From Liolophura sinensis (Eukaryota > Mollusca > Polyplacophora > Chitonida > Chitonidae): a DNA stretch of 64,000 nucleotides. The stretch lies in NCBI RefSeq assembly GCF_032854445.1, contig NC_088305.1, positions 2,049,001 to 2,113,000 on the forward strand. The letters run 5' to 3'. Position numbers and translations under genes: made by a program. Within the stretch, counting starts at the first letter, position 1; the number at the start of each line of letters is the position of its first letter. The notes below the pieces were generated by a model that worked only from the letters and a program-made list of their open reading frames with translations, searched no databases and was not told the origin of the DNA. Shown here in pieces: positions 57,501 to 64,000 of the stretch.

Positions 57501-60500
57501 TGTCTTCAAGGCCCCACAACTAGTGTGAGGAGTGGTATGTGAATAAGTCTGTCTTCAAGGCCCCACAACTAGTGTGAGGAGTGGTATGTAAATAAGTCTG
57601 TCTTCAAGGCCGCAAAACTAGTGTGAGGAGTGGTATGTGAATAAGTCTGTCTTCAATGCCCCACAACTAGTGTGAGGAGTGGTATGTAAATAAGTCTGTC
57701 TTCAAGGCCCCACAACTAGTGTGAGGAGTGGTATGTGAATAAGTCTGTCTTCAAGGCCCCACAACTAGTGTGAGGAGTGGTATGTAAATAAGTCTGTCTT
57801 CAAGGCCCCACAACTAGTGTGAGAAGTGGTATGTAAATAAGTCTGTCTTCAATGCCCCACAACTAGTGTGAGGAGTGGTATGTAAATAAGTCTGTCTTCA
57901 AGGCCCCACAACTAGTGTGAGGAGTGGTATGTGAATAAGTCTGTCTTCAAGGCCCCACAACTAGTGTGAGGAGTGGTATGTGAATAAGTCTGTGTACAAG
58001 GCCGCACAACTAGTGTGAGAAGTGGTATGTAAATAAGTCTGTCTTCAAGGCCCCACAACTAGTGTGAGGAGTGGTATGTAAATAAGTCCATGTTCAAGGC
58101 CCCACAACTAGTGTGAGGAGTGGAATGTGAATAAGTCTGTCTTCAAGGCCCCACAACTAGTGTGAGGAGTGGTATGTAAATAAGTCTGTCCTCAAGGCCT
58201 CACAACTAGTGTGAGGAGTGGTATGTAAATAAGTCTGTCTTCAAGGCCACACAACTAGTGTGAGGAGTGGTATGTGAATAAGTCTGTCTTCAATGCCCCA
58301 CAACTAGTGTGAGGAGTGGTATGTAAATAAGTTTGTCTTCAAGGCCCCACAACTAGTGTGAGAAGTGGTATGTGAATAAGTCTGTCTTCAAGGCCCCACA
58401 ACTAGTGTGAGGAGTGGTATGTAAATAAGTTTGTCTTCAAGGCCCCACAACTAGTGTGAGAAGTGGTATGTGAATAAGTCTGTCTTCAAGGCCCCACAAG
58501 TAGTGTGAGAAGTGGTATGTAAATAAGTCTGTGTACAAGGCCGCACAACTAGTGTGAGGAGTGGTATGTAAATAAGTCTGTGTACAAGGCCCCACAACTA
58601 GTGTGAGGAGTGGTATGTAAATAAGTCTGTCTTTAAGGCCCCGCAACTAGTGTGAGGAGTGGTATGTGAATAAGTCTGTGTACAAGGCCGCACAACTAGT
58701 GTAAGAAGTGGTATGTAAATAAGTCTGTCTTCAAGGCCCCACAACTAGTGTGAGAAGTGGTATGTAAATAAGTCTGTGTACAAGGCCGCACAACTAGTGT
58801 GAGGAGTGGTATGCAAATAAGTCTGTGTACAAGGCCCCACAACTAGTGTGAGGAGTGGTATGTGAATAAGTCTGTGTACAAGGCCGCACAACTAGTGTGA
58901 GAAGTGGTATGTAAATAAGTCTGTCTTCAAGGCCCCACAACTAGTGTGAGGAGTGGTATGTGAATAAATCTGTCTTCAAGGCCCCACAACTAGTGTGAGG
59001 AGTGGTATGTAAATAAGTCTGTGTACAAGGCCCCACAACTAGTGTGAGGAGTGGTATGTAAATAAGTCTGTGTACAAGGCCCCACAACTAGTGTGAGGAG
59101 TGGTATGTAAATAAGTCTGTCTTTAAGGCCCCACAACTAGGGTGAGGAGTGGTATGTAAGTAAGTCTGTGTACAAGGCCCCACAACTAGTGTGAGTAGTG
59201 GTATGTGAATAAGTCTGTCTTCAAGGCCCCACAACTAGTGTGAGGAGTGGTATGTGAATAAGTCTGTCTTCAAGGCCCCACAACTAGTGTGAGGAGTGGT
59301 ATGTAAATAAGTCTGTCTTCAAGGCCCCACAACTAGTGTGAGAAGTGGTATGTAAATAAGTCTGTCTTCAATGCCCCACAACTAGTGTGAGGAGTGGTAT
59401 GTAAATAAGTCTCTTCAAGGCCCCACAACTAGTGTGAGGAGTGGAATGTGAATAAGTCTGTCTTCAAGGCCCCACAACTAGTGTGAGGAGTGGTATGTAA
59501 ATAAGTCTGTCTTCAAGGCCACACAACTAGTGTGAGGAGTGGTATGTGAATAAGTCTGTCTTCAAGGCCCCACAACTAGTGTGAGGAGTGGTATGTAAAT
59601 AAGTCTGTCTTCAAGGCCACACAACTAGTGTGAGGAGTGGTATGTGAATAAGTCTGTCTTCAAGGCCCCACAACTAGTGTGAGGAGTGGTATGTAAATAA
59701 GTCTGTCTTCAAGGCCCCACAACTAGTGTGAGGAGTGGTATGTGAATAAGTCTGTCTTCAAGGCCCCACAAGTAGTGTGAGGAGTGGTATGTAAATAAGT
59801 CTGTCTTCAAGGCCCCACAACTAGTGTGAGGAGTGGTATGTAAATAAGTCTGTCTTCAAGGCCCCACAACTAGTGTGAGGAATGGTATGTGAATAAGTCT
59901 GTGTACAAGGCCGCACAACTAGTGTGAGAAGTGGTATGTAAATAAGTCTGTCTTCAAGGCCCCACAACTAGTGTGAGGAGTGGTATGTGAATAAGTCTGT
60001 CTTCAAGGCTGGGTTTGAACCTGCACCTCTTTTAAAAAAAAAAAAAGAAAGAAAGAAATTGTTTAAAGTGACTGAGAGGTGATGATGTATTGCTAGCAAA
60101 TCATAGCATGACATGTACAGATCATGTGCTTTCTCATATTTAGATGTGGATCTCAGAGGCAAGACAAGGAGAATGCTTGCAGCTCTCAGAGTAGAACAGA
60201 GGTCAGAGGTCAAGTGGAGGTGATCAAAGGGAGATTACTCCAGATGATGGCTGTCATACGGGCATTACAGACAGAAAGCAACGAAGAACAAAGGTAACTT
60301 GGTCCATACGTGGTAGGAGGTAGGTCATCGAAATGCAGGAAAGTTATTTGTAAGACAGCTTTGTACATGTAGTAGCATCACACTTATTGTACTAAAGAAC
60401 ACCTGTAGTGCTGAAACAGTCATTTTTAGTACAGAGTGCAGGTGTAGCTTGTTCATACCCCAAGCATCAACTTTTGATAACAGGGAAAGCAACGGTAAAC

Positions 60501-63044
60501 AAAATGTTAGGGGTGGTATCTTAAAAAGTACTGCATGTACTGAGCTTTGCACACAGGTATTGAGCTCCAGGTTTGCACACAGGTATTGAGCTCAGGGTTT
60601 GCACACAGGTATTGAGCTCAGGGTTTGCACACAGGTATTGAGCTCAGGGTTTGCACACAGGTATTGAGCTCAGGGTTTGCACACAGGTATTGAGCTCAGG
60701 GTTTGCACACAGGTATTGAGCTCAGGCTGTGCAGGCGTGGTGAGCACACTAAAAATGAGGGCCATATTCCATTGTTAAGTGGTGGATGAGGTCCCTTACA
60801 GAGTACCTGTGGGACTATTTATTTGATTGATTGATTTGTTTATTTATTTGATCGATGTTTTACACCGTACTCAAGAATATTTCACACATACGATGGCAGC
60901 CAGCATTATGGTGGGAGGAAACCGGGCAGAGCCCAGGGGAAACCCACGGCCATCCGCAGGTTGCTGTCAGACCATCCCTCAAACCTGTGAGGGACAAAGA
61001 GTAATTTTCTTTAAAATTCTTATCTATGGCGACTTCAGTTCAAACGCTCACTGTGATTTTCATAAATGCAAGAATTTCCGTCCTTATGTGTCTTATGTGA
61101 AATGTGATGCATTATTTCCAGGATTTTCCAAACTCTTGTGACACATTCAGAACACCTGTCTCTTTGTAAACCAATGAGGGAGAGAGATCAAGACTTAGTC
61201 AACAGTATTACAGGTAAGACACTTGGATTTTCCAAACTCTTGTGACACATTGAGAACACCTGTTTTGTGTAAACCAATGGGGGAGGGAGAACAAGACTTA
61301 GTCAACAGTATTACAGGTAAGACACTTGGATTTGATTAAGGGTGAGGCCAGAGAGGACTAAGACTGGATCTAGTCAACAGTATTACAGGTAACAAACCTG
61401 GATCAGATGCCAGGTGTGTCAGAGAGAACAGACTGGATCTAGTAAGCAGTATTACAGGTAACACTCCTGGATCAGATGCCAGGCGTGTCAGAGATGAGAG
61501 ATTGGATCTAACCAACAGTATTACAGGTAACACTCCTGGATCAGATGCCAGGTGTGTCAGAGAGAACAGACTGGATCTAGTAAGCAGTATTACAGGTAAC
61601 ACTCCTGGATCAGATGCCAGGCGTGTCAGAGATGAGAGATTGGATCTAACCAACAGTATTACAGGTAACACTCCTGGATCAGATGCCAGGCGTGTCAGAG
61701 ATGAGAGATTGGATCTAACCAACAGTATTACAGGTAACCCACCTGGATCAGATGCCAGGCGTGTCAGAGATGAGAGATTGGATCTAACCAACAGTATTAC
61801 AGGTAACAAACCTGGATCAGATGCCAGGTGTGTCAGAGAGAAGAGACTGGATCTAGTAAGCAGTATTACAGGTAACACTCCTGGATCAGATGCCAGGTGT
61901 GTCAGAGATGAGAGATTGGATCTAACCAACAGTATTACAGGTAACAAACCTGGATCAGATGCCAGGTGTGTCAGAGAGAAGAGACTGGATCTAGTAAGCA
62001 GTATTACAGGTAACACTCCTGGATCAGATGCCAGGCGTGTCAGAGATGAGAGATTGGATCTAACCAACAGTATTACAGGTAACAAACCTGGATCAGATAC
62101 CAGGTGTGTCAGAGATGAGAGATTGGATCTAACCAACAGTATTACAGGTAACAAACTTGGATCAGATGCCAGGTGTGTCAGAGAGAAGAGACTGGATCTA
62201 GTAAGCAGTATTACAGGTAACACTCCTGGATCAGATGCCAGGTGTGTCAGAGAGAAGAGATTGGATCTAACCAACAGTATTACAGGTAACAAACCTGGAT
62301 CAGATGCCAGGTGTGTCAGAGAGAAGAGACTGGATCTAGTAAGCAGTATTACAGGTAACACTCCTGGATCAGATGCCAGGTGTGTCAGAGAGAAGAGATT
62401 GGATCTAACCAACAGTATTACAGGTAACAAACCTGGATCAGATACCAGGTGTGTCAGAGATGAGAGATTGGATCTAACCAACAGTATTACAGGTAACAAA
62501 CCTGGATCAGATGCCAGGTGTGTCAGAGAGAAGAGACTGGATCTAGTAAGCAGTATTACAGGTAACACTCCTGGATCAGATGCCAGGTGTGTCAGAGAGA
62601 AGAGATTGGATCTAACCAACAGTATTACAGGTAACAAACTGGGATCAGATGCCAGGTGTGTCAGAGATGAGAGATTGGATCTAACCAACAGTATTACAGG
62701 TAACCCACCTGGATCAGATGCCAGGTGTGTCAGAGATGAGACTGGATCTAGCCAACAGTGTTACAGGTAACACACCTACATGTAGATTTAGGTTACTGAT
62801 TTAAGGTTGGTGGCTCACTCTGATTTTCTCCATCCATAACACTGGCCACAGGCATAAACCCGTGATTAAGAGATGTTTGAGTGTGGTGTTGAGCAACAAT
62901 GACATAAATAATTTCATTAACATAATAATAAAAATGCATAACATAAATATTAATTTCAACTATATTTCCTCTCTTCAGAGTTGCGTGAACTTTACGAGGG
63001 GAACTGTCTGGCCAAAAATGACCTGGAAAACATAGTAAACAGAG
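54484..63044 (+). CDS. Unrecognised gene, 5' part, small helical protein (runs off the right edge)
   Basis: Five exons chain in one frame: 54484-54540, 55963-56063, 60144-60293, 61122-61213, 62979-63044, giving 155 codons plus one base, continuing past the window. Each internal exon has an acceptor and donor of matching phase. Segments include MEFLQALADRLKGDY, KKCHFCHLKDDAIQLQYSVE, GQVEVIKGRLLQMMAVIRAL, IFQTLVTHSEHLSL and ELRELYEGNCLAKNDLENIV. It looks hydrophilic and helical, with a CHFCH cluster that is not a full zinc finger; no signal peptide or membrane segment. I do not recognise the family. It could be a small coiled-coil protein of a spindle or centromere type, but this is a guess. 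Start options are ATG 54484 or 54508 (MQVDEG). Confidence 0.75.
55322..55456 (-). repeat. SINE-A, reverse, head missing
   Basis: TTATTTATTCATTTATTTGA, CAGCATGATGGTGGGAGG, ending near ACCACCCGCAGG. Confidence 0.85.
55963..56063 (+). CDS. Unknown gene, exon 2
   Basis: 101 bases; acceptor TTCTGAGACAG, donor CT|GTGAGT. Encodes ALADRLKGDYSVKKCHFCHL and KDDAIQLQYSVEK. The split Leu codon is completed by the exon at 60144. Confidence 0.78.
56260..60030. repeat. 49-base minisatellite, about 74 copies, nested in a family-D repeat
   Basis: The array spans about 56374-60010. Unit: CAAGGCCCCACAACTAGTGT, GAGGAGTGGTATGTAAATAA, GTCTGTCTT. The left flank (AACAGCCATATCAGTGTTG) and right flank (CAAGGCTGGGTTTGAACCTG) match successive parts of the family-D copy at 50.1-50.3 kb, so the array grew inside one. 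The right flank reversed contains a B-box, GGTTCAAACCC. Confidence 0.92.
60144..60293 (+). CDS. Unknown gene, exon 3
   Basis: 150 bases; acceptor CTCATATTTAG, donor AG|GTAACT. Encodes CGSQRQDKENACSSQSRTEV, RGQVEVIKGRLLQMMAVIRA and LQTESNEEQ. Only this one of three frames is open. DKENA resembles a KEN-box (KEN), which in cell-cycle proteins can mark APC/C targets; whether it works here is unknown. Confidence 0.8.
60548..60730. repeat. 26-base tandem repeat, seven copies
   Basis: Unit GCACACAGGTATTGAGCTCA plus GGGTTT. Confidence 0.93.
60817..60985 (-). repeat. SINE-A, reverse, head missing
   Basis: TTTATTTATTTGATCGATGT, CACCGTACTCAAGAATATTT, CCATCCGCAGGTTGCTGTCA. Confidence 0.9.
61122..61213 (+). 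CDS. Unknown gene, exon 4 (source of a 69-base repeat)
   Basis: 92 bases; acceptor TTATTTCCAG, donor ACAG|GTAAGA. Encodes IFQTLVTHSEHLSLCKPMRE and RDQDLVNSIT. The whole exon is duplicated once at 61226-61316 and its 3' end is then repeated about 21 more times. Confidence 0.8.
61214..62775 (+). repeat. Array made from exon 4 of the unknown gene and its donor
   Basis: First a 103-base duplication of the whole exon (copy 61226-61316), then about 21 units, mostly 69 bases: ACCAACAGTATTACAGGTAA, CAAACCTGGATCAGATGCCA, GGTGTGTCAGAGATGAGAGA, TTGGATCTA. Each unit keeps ATTACAG|GTAA. Because 69 is a multiple of three, long open frames appear on both strands (plus 61502-62770, minus 62688-61336); both are repeat artefacts. 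Confidence 0.95.
62979..63044 (+). CDS. Unknown gene, exon 5
   Basis: 66 bases; acceptor CTCTCTTCAG, donor AG|GTATGT, phase 1 end. Encodes LRELYEGNCLAKNDLENIVN and R. The following intron starts with near-copies of this junction. Confidence 0.8.
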
Positions 63045-63480
63045 GTATGTTTGGCATTCACAAGCAACTACACGTATACTGCCAATACAAGAGTTCGAGT
63101 TGTACTGGTTGCTGCCTCACTTGAGGCTCAGCATTGAGACAGGTATGTGTGGCACGGGCAAGCAACTATCCTGTCAGTACAAGAGTTTTAGTGGTACTTG
63201 TTAGCACTCAGCATTGAGACAGGTATGTGTGGCACTGGCAAACAACTATCCTGCCAGTACAAGAGTTTCAGTGGTACTTGTTAGCACTCAGCATTGAGAC
63301 AGGTATGTGTGGCACTGGCAAACAACTATCCTGCCAGTACAAGAGTTTCCGTGGTACTTGTTGCTGCCTGGCTTAGCACTCAGCATTGAGACAGAGGTTT
63401 GTGTGGCACTGGCAAACAACTATACTGCCAGTACAAGAGTTTCGGTGGTATTTGTTGCTGCCTCGCTTAGCACTCAGCAT
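63033..63480 (+). repeat. 80-95-base repeat built from the exon 5 junction of the unknown gene
   Basis: AG|GTATGT followed by TTGGCATTCACAAGCAACTA in the real junction recurs as CAGGTATGTGTGGCACGGGC and similar at 63143, 63223 and 63303, with a degraded copy near 63390 (GTTTGT). Intron words TACAAGAGTTTC and CACTCAGCATTGAGAC recur with it. Confidence 0.85.
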
Positions 63481-63594
63481 TGAGAGTTTAGAACAGGAAA
63501 ACAGAACTTGATGGTCTGGTGTTCATATAATACCTGGTGTCTTTGGCATGATTTTGGCTGCATGGACTCACCCAGCCACAAGAAGACACAGTAT

Positions 63595-63685
63595 ATGTAC
63601 ACACACCTAATGACTCCTCGGTGTGATATATTAAAAATTGTTACGTATGACGTTAAGCCCCAAGCATACACACATGCACTGTACA
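63595..63685 (+). repeat. SINE-B tail-like fragment
   Basis: CACACCTAATGACTCCTCGG, then TGTTACGTATGACGTTAAGC and CCCAAGCATACACA. Confidence 0.6.
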
Positions 63686-63839
63686 TACACGGAACATCGT
63701 GGTAACGTCCTGCTGTGCCACATTGTTGTCATATGATGTAACAAATCTGTATCGGTAATACAAAATACTGAAAATACCCCTTACAAATCCTGTAAAAGAA
63801 ACACATGAGGAAAGAAGTCATTGATTATGGATAATACTA

Positions 63840-64000
63840 ATCATTATATATACCCACATGTATGATTAACAAGAGGATCATTATATATACCCACATGTAT
63901 GATTAACAAGAGGATCATTATATATACCCACATACATGATTAACAAGAGGATCATTATATATACCCACATGTATGATTAACAAGAGGATCATTATATATA
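63840..64000. repeat. 37-base tandem repeat running off the window
   Basis: AGGATCATTATATATACCCA followed by CATGTATGATTAACAAG, four or more copies. Confidence 0.93.

Noticed and set aside
61336-62770. Open frames of 450 codons (minus) and 422 codons (plus)
   Set aside because: Both run through the 69-base array; a period divisible by three keeps several frames open. The unit is explained as an exon end plus donor, and there is no independent start, domain or splice context.

Overview
The window is eukaryotic nuclear DNA: AT-rich, with spliced genes (GT-AG introns, phase-compatible exons), long introns, dispersed tRNA-derived SINEs and many minisatellites. The SINEs (a tRNA-like head plus a core ending near AACACCAATCAAATAAATAA, and a second family ending near GTTAAACCCCAAGCACTCACTC) are of types I associate with molluscs, so a mollusc is the best guess; class and species are not determined. 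No bacterial operon, CRISPR array, rRNA or convincing functional tRNA gene was found.

Three genes are supported. (1) 7468-32975, plus strand: a PRKAG2-type gamma subunit of AMP-activated protein kinase. All exons except the far 5' one are present, and there is an internal alternative first exon at 12101-12170. (2) 54165-45299, minus strand: a complete five-exon LSM12 gene of 197 codons, close to the usual length of the family. (3) 54484 to beyond the right edge, plus strand: a gene I do not recognise, head-to-head with LSM12 across a 318-base intergenic stretch carrying CCAAT and ETS-like motifs. PRKAG2 and LSM12 are convergent; the space between them is largely a 5.5 kb satellite with a ~106-base unit.

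Layout: 1-7467 is probably intron 1 of PRKAG2 (repeats only); 7468-32975 PRKAG2 coding exons, with a 40-base minisatellite at 13.3-16.65 kb and two tandem 1.4 kb non-coding elements at 28.8-31.6 kb; 32976 to about 35.1 kb probable 3' UTR; 37.9-43.4 kb satellite; 44.1-54.2 kb LSM12; 54.5-64 kb the third gene, with a 49-base minisatellite at 56.4-60.0 kb.

The most unusual observation is that four exons, two in LSM12 and two in the third gene, are followed directly by tandem repeats whose unit contains the last part of that same exon plus its 5' splice site. The intron therefore starts with a series of near-copies of its own donor. In LSM12 exon 2 each unit also has a pyrimidine-rich CAG in front, so it resembles a 16-base micro-exon. 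This looks like recurrent local amplification seeded at exon/intron junctions, and I treat it as the main candidate for something undescribed.
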